A stretch of 64,000 nt of DNA, from assembly GCF_003350475.1 (NCBI RefSeq), contig NZ_QQAV01000003.1:336063-400062 (forward strand), in the 5' to 3' direction. The translations under genes were made by a program, and so were the position numbers. The stretch is from Pseudacidovorax intermedius. GTDB taxonomy: Bacteria; Pseudomonadota; Gammaproteobacteria; Burkholderiales; Burkholderiaceae_C. This document shows, piece by piece, positions 40,790 through 49,636 of this stretch (position 1 is its first letter; every line of letters starts with the position of its first letter). The notes beneath the pieces were generated by a model. It ran no database searches, was not told where the DNA came from, and saw only the letters and a program-made list of their open reading frames with translations.

Positions 40790-43206
40790 TGGAAGGTCTT
40801 GGTCGGATCGGCCGGCACCACGATCTCGCTGGCCGGCGTGAGCGACAGCGTCACCGTCGCGCCCTTCTGCAGCGTGCCCAGGATGCGCACCGCGTCGGCC
40901 AGCGAGCCCAGGCGCTGGGTGCGAAGGACTTCGGGCGGCCGGATCGTGCCCTTGGCCGCATGCACCGACTCCACCGGCCCGCCCTTGTAGACGATGCTGC
41001 GGTTCAGGCCCGGGCTGAACTGGGTGTAGCCCTCGGGAATGAACCCGCGGTACGGGCCGTTGTCCAGCACCTCCAGCGACACCTGCACGTAGTAGCCGCC
41101 CGGATCGTTCACGTACTGGTCGGTGGCGGTCACGATACCGTTGGCCAGCAGCGGGATGGCCGGGTTCTTGTTCTGCGGACCGACGAAGCCCTGCACGATG
41201 CGCGCATCGTCGAGGATGCGCGCCGGCACCGACGTGAGCCCGTTCTCGCGGCCCGGCTTGAAGGGCCCCGAGGTCTCGATGCTCTTGTAGCTGCTGTTGG
41301 CGGCGTCGCTGGCCTTGTACGAGGCCACCGAGCGGCGCTTCTCCAGCTGGTTGGCGAATTCGCTGGTGATCTTCGTGCCGTTGATGGACGGCGAGTCATA
41401 CACCTTCGACTGCATGGCCTCCATCATGGTCAGCTGCCGGCCGGCATTGGCCGGGTCGCGGTTGTAGGCCTTGAGTGCCTGGTAGACCTCCACGATGGGG
41501 AACTGGTTGGTGTGCTGCGGGCTGACGAAGTCGGCCGTGATGCTGTTCTGCAGGTAGCTGAAGCCGTGCTGGTACGACAGGCGCAACCAGCCGTTGGCCT
41601 CCGTCGGTGAGGTCAGGCCATTGAAGCCGTAGCCGCCGTGGTAGCCGAAGGTGTAGAACTGGCCGTCGACCGGGTTCTTCACCTTGAACAGCATGTTGGT
41701 GGTGCCCGGCGTGTGGCCCGGGGCCCAGATCACCATGATCTTCACGTTGCCGTAGTCGTACCACTTGTCGTATTCGTAGAAGTTGGTGGTGCGGGCGCGG
41801 ATCACCGTCTCGGTCGCCGGCAGCGCGCCGGTGATGTCGAAGGTGTTGCCCTGCAGGTCGGCCTTGACGCCCTGCACGTCTTCCTTGGAGGCCCACAGCG
41901 CCACCGGCTTGCCGGCGTTGTCCATCATGCGCAGCTGCTCGACCACGGTGCCGTAGTGGTCCGAATGGCCGTGGGTGAGCCAGATGTCGGTGACCGAGCG
42001 CGGGTCCAGGCCCAGCAGCTCGATGTTCTTCCAGTACTGGTAGCCGCTGTTGGGCCAGCCGGCGTCGACCTTGATGACCTTGTCGTCGGACTTGTCGTCG
42101 GGCGTGCCCATGTCGGCCACGAGCAGGTACGAGGCCACCTCGTTGTCGCCCACGTAGTACATGGTGTTCTTCACCATCTCGAAGGGCTCGGTGCTGCGCG
42201 CGTACGGTGCCGTGGTGGGCGTGGTGGCGTTGATGTTGACGTAGGCCTGGCCCGAGACCGGGTCGGTGCCCTTGTCCGCCAGCATGGGGCTGTTGGACGG
42301 CACGTCCCACACGGGCTTGCCATCGCTCGTCGAAGTCGGCGTGAAGTACCAGATGGCGACCACGCGGGCCTTGTCGGCGTTCTTGTAGTTCTGGTCGAAG
42401 AGCAGGTACGCCGCCTGGCGGCTGGTGGTGGCGTAGTCGTAATTGGCCGTGACGGGCAGCGCATCGAGCGTGGAGGCCGCACTCTGGCTGTAGTCGGCGG
42501 TGTTGACGTTGTAGACCTTCACGTCCGGCGCCAGCGTGTAGCTTTCCTCGTAACGCTTGATCGGCGGGTTGTAGGCGCGGCCAGCCTGGTCGGCGGTCAC
42601 CACGCGGCCATCGCCCACCGTCACGCTCGTGCCGGTCTTGCCGTAGACCCAGCCCGCGGCCACCATGGGCCCGGGCTCGTCGCCCCGGCGCGAGACGGCC
42701 GCGCCATAGCGGGCCAGGTTGAACTGCGCCGCAGCCGAGCTGCCCTTGCGCAGGATCACGTTGAAGGTGTCGGCCGCCTCGTCGGCCGTGACGACGCTGT
42801 CCGCCGTGCTGCCCGCCACCCAGTCCACCAGGTTGCCGGGCACCAGCTTGGCCACCAGCGCCTGCGCCGCATCGGTCGCCAGCGGTGCGGTGGTCAGCGT
42901 GACCGGGCCCGAGGCGGCCAGCACGGCCACCTTGACGACCGAGCCGCCGTTGCCACCTTCGGTGACCGGGGCCTGGTAGACCAGGCCCGCCTGGCGCGGC
43001 GGCGTCGTCTGGGTGACCGGATCGGTCTGTCCCGGCGTCGAGGGGCTGGTGGTGCCGCTGCCCCCTGTGCCGCCGGAGGCCGCCAGCAGCAGCGCCGCGG
43101 CCCCGCTGTTGTTGCCCCCGCCACCGCCACAGGCGGCAAGCATCGCGGCGGCGGCCGCGACGGTCAGGGCGAGCGACGACGTGCCGCTTCTGAGGATGGA
43201 TTGCAT
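40786..43206 (-). CDS. Large metallo-beta-lactamase-fold lipoprotein
   Basis: 806 residues. The lipoprotein signal ends AMLAAC (Cys about 26), followed by a Gly/Asn run and a Ser/Thr/Pro linker to about residue 75. A roughly 300-residue N-terminal region has no family I recognise. The MBL motif LTHGHSDHYG lies near residue 410, with IWAPGHTPGTTN and TFGYHGGYGFNG after it. The C-terminal 200 residues are of the extended MBL type seen in exported hydrolases. GGAG precedes the ATG. It lies 95 bp downstream of glucarate dehydratase, beyond a hairpin. The substrate is unknown; a lactone or ester is possible. Confidence 0.83.
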   Translation of the reverse strand: MQSILRSGTSSLALTVAAAAAMLAACGGGGGNNSGAAALLLAASGGTGGSGTTSPSTPGQTDPVTQTTPPRQAGLVYQAPVTEGGNGGSVVKVAVLAASGPVTLTTAPLATDAAQALVAKLVPGNLVDWVAGSTADSVVTADEAADTFNVILRKGSSAAAQFNLARYGAAVSRRGDEPGPMVAAGWVYGKTGTSVTVGDGRVVTADQAGRAYNPPIKRYEESYTLAPDVKVYNVNTADYSQSAASTLDALPVTANYDYATTSRQAAYLLFDQNYKNADKARVVAIWYFTPTSTSDGKPVWDVPSNSPMLADKGTDPVSGQAYVNINATTPTTAPYARSTEPFEMVKNTMYYVGDNEVASYLLVADMGTPDDKSDDKVIKVDAGWPNSGYQYWKNIELLGLDPRSVTDIWLTHGHSDHYGTVVEQLRMMDNAGKPVALWASKEDVQGVKADLQGNTFDITGALPATETVIRARTTNFYEYDKWYDYGNVKIMVIWAPGHTPGTTNMLFKVKNPVDGQFYTFGYHGGYGFNGLTSPTEANGWLRLSYQHGFSYLQNSITADFVSPQHTNQFPIVEVYQALKAYNRDPANAGRQLTMMEAMQSKVYDSPSINGTKITSEFANQLEKRRSVASYKASDAANSSYKSIETSGPFKPGRENGLTSVPARILDDARIVQGFVGPQNKNPAIPLLANGIVTATDQYVNDPGGYYVQVSLEVLDNGPYRGFIPEGYTQFSPGLNRSIVYKGGPVESVHAAKGTIRPPEVLRTQRLGSLADAVRILGTLQKGATVTLSLTPASEIVVPADPTKTFQ

Positions 43207-43276
43207 TGTCTTCTCCGACTCGTTGTGGGTGGCTCGTTGCGGCCGTTCTTGGGCGACGGCTTCGCGGATTCGGCAA

Positions 43277-43296
43277 GGGCGGGCGTTGGCCCGCCC
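43277..43296 (-). terminator. Hairpin after gudD
   Basis: GGGCGGGC-gttg-GCCCGCCC, a perfect 8-bp stem 5 bp past the gudD stop on the minus strand, before the MBL lipoprotein gene. No T-run follows. It likely reduces read-through into the lipoprotein gene. Confidence 0.5.
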
Positions 43297-43301
43297 ACGG
43301 C

Positions 43302-44657
43302 TCATCGCACCATCGCGGGCCGCTTGGGATCGAAGCGCCAGCCGGGCACCAGATGCCCCATGGCGATGGCGTCGTCGCGCGCGCCCAGGCCGTGCGCGCG
43401 GTAGAGCGCATGCGCCTTGTGCACTTCGTCCATGTCCAGCTCGATGCCCAGGCCCGGGCGTGCCGGCACGGCGATCCGGCCGCCGGCGATGGTCAGCGGC
43501 TCGCGCGTCAGGCGCTGGCCGTCCTGCCAGATCCAGTGGGTGTCGATGGCCGTGATGCGCCCCGGTGCCGCGGCGGCCACATGGGTGAACATGGCCAGCG
43601 ACACATCGAAGTGATTGTTGGAATGCGAGCCCCAGGTCAGGCCCCAGTCGCGGCAGGTCTGGGCCACGCGCACGCTGCCGGCCATGGTCCAGAAATGCGG
43701 ATCGGCCAGCGGGATGTCCACCGACTGCAGCGCCAGCGCATGCACCATCTGGCGCCAGTCGGTGGCGACCATGTTGGTGGCGGTGGGCAGGCCGGTCTCG
43801 CGGCGGAACTCGGCCATCACCTCGCGCCCGCTGAAGCCGCCTTCGGCGCCGCAGGGATCTTCGGCATAGGCGACCACGCCCTTCATGCGGTGGCCCAGGC
43901 GCACGGCGTCCTTGAGCAGCCAGGCGCCATTGGGGTCGAGCGTGATGCGCGCCTGCGGAAAGCGCTCGTGCAATGCGGTCACCGCATCGACCTCGGCACC
44001 GCCGGCGAGCACGCCGCCCTTGAGCTTGAAGTCCTCGAAGCCGTAGCGCGCATGCGCTGCCTCGGCGAGGCGCACGACCGCCTCGGGCGTGAGGGCCTCC
44101 TCGTGGCGCAGCCGCAGCCAGTCGTCCTGCGCGTCGGGTTCGCCGGCATAGGGCAGGCTGCTCCGGCGGCGGTCGCCCACGTAGAACAGGTAGCCCAGCA
44201 CGGGCACGTGGTCGCGCTGCTGGCCTTCGCCGAGCAGGGCCGCCACGGGCACGCCCAGATGCTGGCCCAGCAGATCGAGCAGGGCCGACTCGATGGCGGT
44301 GACCGCATGCACCGTGGTGCGCAGGTCGAAGGTCTGCAGGCCACGGCCGCCGGCGTCGCGGTCGCTGAAGGCCGCCTCGACCTTTTGCAGCAGCTGGCGC
44401 AGCGCACCGACGGGCTGGCCCACCAGCAGCGGCGCGGACTCCTCCAGCACCTGGCGGATGGATTCGCCGCCGGGCACCTCGCCCACGCCGGTGCGGCCGG
44501 CGGTGTCGGTCACGAGCAGCAGGTTGCGGGTGAAGAAGGGCGCATGCGCGCCGCTCAGGTTGAGCAGCATGCTGTCGCGTCCGGCCACGGGGATGGCCTG
44601 CACCGACGCGATGCGCGGCGTGTCGACGGCCATCGCCGTCGTGACTCGGTCCAGCAC
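43302..44657 (-). CDS. gudD: Glucarate dehydratase
   Basis: 451 residues from a GTG; an ATG at codon 9 is an alternative. It matches E. coli GudD along its length: [24 protein letters not shown], the KLKGG pair (Lys211, Lys213), DPNGAW (Asp241, Asn243), AEDPCGAE (Glu266), ATNMVATDW (Asn295) and SHSNNHFD (His345). The enolase-superfamily enzyme dehydrates D-glucarate or L-idarate to 5-keto-4-deoxy-D-glucarate with Mg2+. It starts 6 bp after the Bug receptor stop. The downstream aldolase and dehydrogenase steps are not in this window. Confidence 0.95.
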   Translation of the reverse strand: MLDRVTTAMAVDTPRIASVQAIPVAGRDSMLLNLSGAHAPFFTRNLLLVTDTAGRTGVGEVPGGESIRQVLEESAPLLVGQPVGALRQLLQKVEAAFSDRDAGGRGLQTFDLRTTVHAVTAIESALLDLLGQHLGVPVAALLGEGQQRDHVPVLGYLFYVGDRRRSSLPYAGEPDAQDDWLRLRHEEALTPEAVVRLAEAAHARYGFEDFKLKGGVLAGGAEVDAVTALHERFPQARITLDPNGAWLLKDAVRLGHRMKGVVAYAEDPCGAEGGFSGREVMAEFRRETGLPTATNMVATDWRQMVHALALQSVDIPLADPHFWTMAGSVRVAQTCRDWGLTWGSHSNNHFDVSLAMFTHVAAAAPGRITAIDTHWIWQDGQRLTREPLTIAGGRIAVPARPGLGIELDMDEVHKAHALYRAHGLGARDDAIAMGHLVPGWRFDPKRPAMVR

Positions 44658-44663
44658 GGTGGC

Positions 44664-45626
44664 TTACTCCGCGCTGATCTTGCCGGTCTCGATGACCTTC
44701 TGCCAGCGCGCGAATTCCTTCTGCTGGAAGGCCGCGAACTGCTCGGGCGTGTTGGCCACGATCTCGAAGCCCAGGGCGGTGAAGGGCTCCTTGACCGAGG
44801 CGTCGTTCAGTGCGGCGACGACGGCATCGTGGAACTTCTTGCGCACGTCGACCGGCAGGCCCTTGGGTCCGACGACGGCCTGCCACGAGTAGACGTCCAC
44901 GCCCTTGATGCCCGACTCCGCCAGCGTGGGCACGTCGGGCAGCAGCGTGGAGCGCTTGTCGGAGGTGATGGCCAGCGCCTTGAGCTTGCCGCCGCGGATG
45001 TACTGGATGACGGCATTGATGTTCTGGAACGAGGCGTCCACCTGCCCGCCCAGCAGGTCGGTGATCACCGGAGCGCCGCCCTTGTAGGGCACATGCAGGC
45101 CCGAGGTGCCGGTCTGCTGCCAGAACAGCGCGGCCGTCAGGTGGTCGCTGGAGCCGGTGCCCGAGGAGCCGAAGCTCATCTTGCCGGGATTGGCCTTCTC
45201 GAAGGCCACGACATCGGCCACGGTCTTGTAGGGCGAGTTGGCGGGCACCACGAGCACGTTCGGCGCCTGCACGGCGACGGTGATGGTGTCGAAGTCCTTC
45301 AGCGCGTCGTACTGCACGCCCTTGATCAGGTGCGGCGCGATCACCAGCGGGCCGAGCGAGGTGACGAGAAAGGTGTAGCCGTCGGGCGCGGCGCGCTTGA
45401 CGAAGGTGGCGCCGATGGTGCCAGTGGCCCCGGCCTTGTTGTCGACCACGACGGGCTGGCCAAGCGCGGCCGTGACCTTGGGGCCGATGGCGCGGGCGAC
45501 CATGTCGGTGGAGCCGCCGGCCGGGAAGGGAACGATCAGGTTGATCGTTTTGTTGGGCCAGCCCTGGGCCAGGGCGGGCGCCGCGGCCGTGGCGGCCAGG
45601 GCAAGGCAGGCGATCAACTTTTTCAT
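44664..45626 (-). CDS. Bug family (TctC-type) periplasmic receptor, probable aldarate (glucarate) ligand
   Basis: 320 residues. The signal peptide ends APALAQ (about 21), then INLIVPFPAGGSTDMVAR, NKAGATGTIGATFVKRAAPDGYTFL, VPYKGGAPVITDLLGGQVDASFQ and ALAITSDKRSTLLPDVPTLAESG. GGAG precedes the ATG. It is the first gene of the glucarate operon and has two LacI-type operators about 110-145 bp upstream, so glucarate or another aldarate is the likely ligand. No TctAB partners are nearby. Confidence 0.92.
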   Translation of the reverse strand: MKKLIACLALAATAAAPALAQGWPNKTINLIVPFPAGGSTDMVARAIGPKVTAALGQPVVVDNKAGATGTIGATFVKRAAPDGYTFLVTSLGPLVIAPHLIKGVQYDALKDFDTITVAVQAPNVLVVPANSPYKTVADVVAFEKANPGKMSFGSSGTGSSDHLTAALFWQQTGTSGLHVPYKGGAPVITDLLGGQVDASFQNINAVIQYIRGGKLKALAITSDKRSTLLPDVPTLAESGIKGVDVYSWQAVVGPKGLPVDVRKKFHDAVVAALNDASVKEPFTALGFEIVANTPEQFAAFQQKEFARWQKVIETGKISAE

Positions 45627-45733
45627 GCGAGGTCTCCGGAAGAAAGGAATGGGGGAAGGTCGAGGCGCACCGCGGACAGCCTGAGATGCTGCAGGTCCTG
45701 GGGCACCAGGCACGCAAGCGCGCAAGCCCAACC

Positions 45734-45745
45734 GGTAGCGCTACC
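45734..45745. promoter_or_regulatory. LacI-type operator O1 (GGTAGCGCTACC)
   Basis: A perfect 12-bp palindrome with a central GCGC, the form typical of LacI/GalR-family sites. It is 107 bp before the Bug receptor start and 86 bp past the lacI stop. It is one of two identical copies. Confidence 0.75.
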
Positions 45746-45759
45746 AAGTATGACGAAAT

Positions 45760-45771
45760 GGTAGCGCTACC
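45760..45771. promoter_or_regulatory. LacI-type operator O2 (GGTAGCGCTACC)
   Basis: A second identical palindrome whose centre is 26 bp from O1 (about 2.5 helical turns), immediately followed by an AT-rich stretch likely to hold promoter elements of the minus-strand glucarate operon. Two identical sites suggest cooperative repression. Confidence 0.75.
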
Positions 45772-45831
45772 GAATTGATTTGCTGCTCGGGTTTGTCCTA
45801 GTGCGGCAGCGCCTTGACCTGCCGCCAGCCC

Positions 45832-46857
45832 TCAGGTCGTCTCGCGCTCGATGATGGAAAAGCCGATGTCGATCACCGGCTGCTCGACGCGGCGGCCTTC
45901 GGCCCGGTCGAGGATGAAGCGCGCCGCCTGCTCGCCGATGGCGGCACCCTTGATGTGGACCGAGGTCAGCGCGGGATGCGAGTCCGCCGCGAATTCCTGG
46001 TCGCCGAAGCCCACCAGCGCCAGCGCCTCGGGCACCGCGATGCCCTGGCTGTGCGCCTCGGCCAGCACGCCCAGCGCCAGCAGGTCGGAGCTGCAGAAGA
46101 TGCCGTCCACCGCCTCGCCCGACTGCAGCAGCTCGCGCAGCGCCAGGCGGCCGCTGCGCATGGTGGTGGGCGCCGGCACGCGGATGTGCCGCGCCTCGGG
46201 CAGTCCCAGACTGCGCACCGCCTCTGCGAAGGCCGAGGTGCGGCGACTGGCGCGCTCGTCGTCGCCCGCAATGATGGCCAGCCGGCGCCGCCCCTTGGCA
46301 TGCAGCAGCAACGCCACCTGCCGCCCCGCCTCGGCATGCGAGAAGCCGACCAGCATGTCGATGGGCGTGGGTGTCAGGTCCCAGGTCTCCACCACCGGGA
46401 TGCCCGCCGCGGCCAGGCGCTTGCGCCCCTGGGCCGAATGCATGATGCCGGTGAGCACGATGCCGTCGGGCCGCCGGCTGATGATGGCCTCCAGCAGCGC
46501 ATCCTCGCGGCTGTGGCCGTAGCCCGACTGCCCCAGCATCAGCTGGTAGTCGTGGTCGGCCAGGGTCTGGATCAGCGCCTGGATCGCGTTCTGGAACACC
46601 GGCCCCGAGATGGTGGGCACCAGCGCCGCCACCAGGCGGCTGCGCGACGAGGCGAGGCCGCCCGCGATGCGGTTGGGCACGTAGCCGGTGCTGGCCACCG
46701 CCTCCTGCACGCGCCGCAGCACGTCGGCCGAGACCTGGGAGGGCGTGTTGACCGCCCGCGAGGCAGTGATGGGCGCCACGCCGGCCAGGCGGGCCACATC
46801 ATGCAGGGTCACGGCCCCGCTGCTGCGGCGGCTTCGGCGGGGCGCGTCGTCGGTCAT
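45832..46857 (-). CDS. LacI family transcriptional regulator of the glucarate operon
   Basis: 341 residues. The LacI HTH (VTLHDVARLAGVAPITASRAVN) is followed by the hinge (YVPNRIAGGLASSRS) and a periplasmic-binding-protein-like core of the GntR/gluconate type (LVAALVPTISGPVFQNAI, DGIVLTGIMHS, DGIFCSSDLLALGVLAEA, LVGFGDQEFAADSHPALTSVH). It lies directly upstream of the Bug-gudD operon on the same strand, with two GGTAGCGCTACC operators between. It probably represses the operon until an aldarate or breakdown product binds. Confidence 0.93.
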   Translation of the reverse strand: MTDDAPRRSRRSSGAVTLHDVARLAGVAPITASRAVNTPSQVSADVLRRVQEAVASTGYVPNRIAGGLASSRSRLVAALVPTISGPVFQNAIQALIQTLADHDYQLMLGQSGYGHSREDALLEAIISRRPDGIVLTGIMHSAQGRKRLAAAGIPVVETWDLTPTPIDMLVGFSHAEAGRQVALLLHAKGRRRLAIIAGDDERASRRTSAFAEAVRSLGLPEARHIRVPAPTTMRSGRLALRELLQSGEAVDGIFCSSDLLALGVLAEAHSQGIAVPEALALVGFGDQEFAADSHPALTSVHIKGAAIGEQAARFILDRAEGRRVEQPVIDIGFSIIERETT

Positions 46858-46939
46858 CGCGGCATTCTAGGAAGAGGGGGCTGGGCGTCCGACTGCCGGC
46901 CGCGCGCCGGACAACGTGATGTGGGCGACGCCGCAGCGG

Positions 46940-46967
46940 GCGGGCATGCGCGACGTCGTGCGCCCGC
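46940..46967 (-). terminator. Hairpin after the ECF sigma factor gene
   Basis: GCGGGC pairs with GCCCGC, enclosing a second stem GCGCGA-cg-TCGTGC (one G-T pair). It starts 9 bp after the sigma factor stop on the minus strand, before the co-oriented lacI gene. No T-run. Confidence 0.4.
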
Positions 46968-46976
46968 GGGTCTCGG

Positions 46977-48242
46977 TCAGTGGGCGAGCGCCTGCATGCG
47001 CGACAGCAGCAGCGCGCGCTGGGCCTGGTTCTGCGTCAAGTCCGCCGCCTGGCGATAGGCCTCGCGCGCCTCGGCGATGCGGCCCAGGCGCTCCAGCACG
47101 TCGGCGCGCGCACCGTGCAGGTAGGGATAGCGCTGGAGCTGCGGTTCCCCGGCCAGGGCGTCCAGCACGGGCAGCGCCGCAGCGGGGCCTTCGGCAAAGC
47201 TCAGGGCCACGGCCCGGTTGAGTGCCACCACCGGCGATGGATGGCGCGCCAGCAGCCGGTCGTAGCCGGCCACGATGGCGTGCCAGTCGGTGTCCTCGGC
47301 GCGGGCTGCGCGCGCATGGCAAGTGGCAATGGCGGCCTGCAATGTGTAGGGGCCATCGGGATCGAGCCGCTGGGCCCGCGCCAGCGCGCCGAGCCCCCGC
47401 TGGATCAGCAGGCGGTCCCAGCGCCGGCGGTCCTGGTCCGGCAGCAGCACGGGACGGCCCTGCGCATCGAGCCGGGCCGGCAGGCGGCTGGCCTGGATCT
47501 CCAGCAATGCCGCCAGACCATGCACCTCGGCCTCGTTCGGCAGCAGATGCTGCAACTGTCGCGCCAGGCGCAGCGCCTCGTCGCACAGCGCCGGGCGCAG
47601 CAGGCTCGCGCCACTGCCCGCGCTGTGGCCTTCGTTGAAGATGAGATAGACCACCGCCAGCACGGCCCCCAGTCGCTGCGTCCGCTCGCCCGCATCGGGC
47701 AGCTCGTAGGGCTGGCCCTTAAGCGCCTTCTTGGCACGCACGATGCGCTGGGCCACCGTGGCCTCGGGCAGCAGGAAGGCGCGCGCGATCTCGTGCGTCT
47801 CCAGTCCGCCCAGCAGGCGCAGCGTGAGCGCCACCTGCGACTCGCGCGGCAGTACCGGATGGCAGGCGATGAAGATCAGCCGCAGTTGCTCGTCGCCGAT
47901 CGCGGCCTGGTCGCGCGCGGCATCGAGCTGATCGGCGAAGTCCGGCACCACCTGCGCGCCCAGGGCCTCGTCGTCGGCGGCAAGCTGCGCATGCTCGCGC
48001 TCCAGCATGGCGCGGCGGCGCAGGCGGTCCAGCGCCTTGTTGCGTGTGGCGGTCATCAGCCAGGCTGCCGGGTTGGCGGGTGGGCCATCGCGCGGCCAGG
48101 CATCGAGGGCGGCCAGCAGGGCGTCCTGCGCGCAGTCCTCGGCCTCGTCCAGGTCGCGCAGCAGCCTGGCCGCCGCGCCCACCAGGCGGCCGCGCTCGAT
48201 GCGCCAGACGGCGGCAGCGGTGTCGGCATGGTGCGGCGGCAT
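46977..48242 (-). CDS. ECF42-type RNA polymerase sigma factor with C-terminal TPR-like extension
   Basis: 421 residues. Sigma region 2 (GRLVGAAARLLRDLDEAEDCAQDALLAAL read in parts, WLMTATRNKALDRLRR) and sigma region 4 (LRLLGGLETHEIARAFLLPEATVAQRI) occupy the first 180 residues. About 230 further residues have helical repeats ending EPQLQRYPYLHGARADVL and a TPR-like EAREAYRQAADL. This extension and the neighbouring DGPF-motif (YciI) proteins define the ECF42 group, in which the C-terminal domain substitutes for an anti-sigma factor. It is the last gene of a minus-strand cluster, 22 bp after a VOC gene. The stimulus is unknown. Confidence 0.92.
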   Translation of the reverse strand: MPPHHADTAAAVWRIERGRLVGAAARLLRDLDEAEDCAQDALLAALDAWPRDGPPANPAAWLMTATRNKALDRLRRRAMLEREHAQLAADDEALGAQVVPDFADQLDAARDQAAIGDEQLRLIFIACHPVLPRESQVALTLRLLGGLETHEIARAFLLPEATVAQRIVRAKKALKGQPYELPDAGERTQRLGAVLAVVYLIFNEGHSAGSGASLLRPALCDEALRLARQLQHLLPNEAEVHGLAALLEIQASRLPARLDAQGRPVLLPDQDRRRWDRLLIQRGLGALARAQRLDPDGPYTLQAAIATCHARAARAEDTDWHAIVAGYDRLLARHPSPVVALNRAVALSFAEGPAAALPVLDALAGEPQLQRYPYLHGARADVLERLGRIAEAREAYRQAADLTQNQAQRALLLSRMQALAH

Positions 48243-48264
48243 CGGCGGCGTGTCGGGCGACCTG

Positions 48265-48756
48265 TCAGGCGCCGTCGTAGGCCCGCTGCAGCGCTGCGAG
48301 GTCGATCTTCTGCATGCCCCAGACCGCCTGGAACACGCGCTGCACGCGCGCCGCGTCGGGGTCGTTGACCATGCGGAACCACGCCTGGGGAATGATCTGC
48401 CACGACAGGCCCCAGGCATCGCGCACCCAGCCACAGGCGAGCGCAGTGCCACCGCCCGCGGGCAGCTGCTCCCAGAGGTGGTCGATCTCGGCCTGGTCCT
48501 CGCAGGCCACGGTGAGCGAGAAGGCCTCGTTCAGCTTGAAGTGCGGCCCGCCGTTGAAGGCCGTCATCTGCAGGCCCAGCAGCTCGACGTGCTGCAGCAT
48601 GACGGTGCCGGCCGGCCCCGGCGCGTTCTCGCCCCAGTGCTGCGTGTGCAACACGCGGCCACTGCCGGGACCGAAGACCCGCAGGTAGTGGGCCACCGCG
48701 TCTTCAGCGCCTTTCTGGTACCAGATGAAGGGCGTGAGCTTGTTCAGCATCTCCAT
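48265..48756 (-). CDS. PhnB-like VOC family protein
   Basis: 163 residues. It opens NKLTPFIWYQKGAEDAVAHYL and has VMLQHVELLGLQMTAFNGGP, FSLTVACEDQAEIDHLW, and LACGWVRDAWGLSWQIIP, typical of the PhnB/3-demethylubiquinone-methyltransferase-like VOC family. The function is unknown, though such proteins are often co-encoded with ECF42 sigma factors. AAGGAG precedes the ATG. Confidence 0.87.
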   Translation of the reverse strand: MEMLNKLTPFIWYQKGAEDAVAHYLRVFGPGSGRVLHTQHWGENAPGPAGTVMLQHVELLGLQMTAFNGGPHFKLNEAFSLTVACEDQAEIDHLWEQLPAGGGTALACGWVRDAWGLSWQIIPQAWFRMVNDPDAARVQRVFQAVWGMQKIDLAALQRAYDGA

Positions 48757-48770
48757 GGCGATCTCCTTGC

Positions 48771-49175
48771 TCAGGCGTTGGGCGGCATGCCGCTCATGAA
48801 GGCCAGCTCCCAGATGTGGCCATCCAGGTCCTCGAAGCCATGGCCGTACATGAAGCCATGGTCCTGCGGCGGCCGTGGCACGGCGGCGCCGGCGGCGCGG
48901 GCCTTGGCCACGAGTTCGTCCACCTCTTCGCGACTCTCGCACGAGAGGCACACCAGCACCTCGGTGGCGGTCTTCGCATCCACCAACGGCTTGGCGGTGA
49001 AGCCACGGGCGAAGTCCTCGGTCAGCAGCATGGCGAAGAGGTTCTCGCCCAGCACCAGGCAGGCGCCGTGTTCGTTGGTGAACTGCGGGTTGAAGCGGTA
49101 GCCCAGCGCCTCGAAGAAGGCCTTGCTGGCCGGCAGGCTCTTGCAGGGCAGGTTGATGAAGATCTGCTTGTGCAT
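48771..49175 (-). CDS. VOC family protein (glyoxalase/bleomycin-resistance-like)
   Basis: 134 residues, a single VOC module repeated twice internally: FINLPCKSLPASKAFFEALGYRF and, at the end, HGFMYGHGFEDLDGHIWELAFM, with the usual C-terminal Glu ligand in GHIWEL. AAGGA lies before the ATG. It is part of the ECF42-linked cluster; a thiol- or quinone-modifying stress role is possible but not shown. Confidence 0.87.
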   Translation of the reverse strand: MHKQIFINLPCKSLPASKAFFEALGYRFNPQFTNEHGACLVLGENLFAMLLTEDFARGFTAKPLVDAKTATEVLVCLSCESREEVDELVAKARAAGAAVPRPPQDHGFMYGHGFEDLDGHIWELAFMSGMPPNA

Positions 49176-49186
49176 GCGGATTCCTT

Positions 49187-49636
49187 TCAGGGGGTGGAAG
49201 ACGATTCGGCCAGCGCCTTGAGCCGGTGCAGGGCCTTCGGCCACATGCCGTCGAGCATCGCTGCATGTTCCTCGCTCCAGCCTTCCAGCCGCAGCTGCAG
49301 GCGGGTGCCGCCCTCGGAAAGTGGGGCGAGGGTGTAGCGCTCATGCATCGGTGCTGAATCGGGCAGGGGCGGCGTCATCGGCTGGCCTTCGCGCAGCTCG
49401 CCCAGGATGCGCAGGCTCAGATGCGTGGGCGGCCGGCGCTGCTCGACGACGGCCTCCATGCCGTTGCAGTCGGGGTCGAGGAAGCGCATGCGGCTGCCTT
49501 CCGACCAGTCGCCCTCGCAGTACGCCCCTTCGCAGAAGGCACTGGCCCAGTCGCGGAAGGCGACGGGATCGAACAGGCAGGCCCAGACCCGCTCGGGCGT
49601 GGCGTCGATGTCGATGGTGTGTTGCTGGTCGCTCAT
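49187..49636 (-). CDS. SRPBCC (AHSA1/START-like) family protein
   Basis: 149 residues. It shows HTIDIDATPERVWACLFDPVAF, GDWSEGSRMRFLDPD, MEAVVEQRRPPTHLSLRILG and the C-terminal long helix EEHAAMLDGMWPKALHRLKAL of the SRPBCC ligand-binding fold. The ligand is unknown. Its ATG overlaps the stop of the preceding SRPBCC gene by 4 bp, so the two are translationally coupled. Confidence 0.87.
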   Translation of the reverse strand: MSDQQHTIDIDATPERVWACLFDPVAFRDWASAFCEGAYCEGDWSEGSRMRFLDPDCNGMEAVVEQRRPPTHLSLRILGELREGQPMTPPLPDSAPMHERYTLAPLSEGGTRLQLRLEGWSEEHAAMLDGMWPKALHRLKALAESSSTP

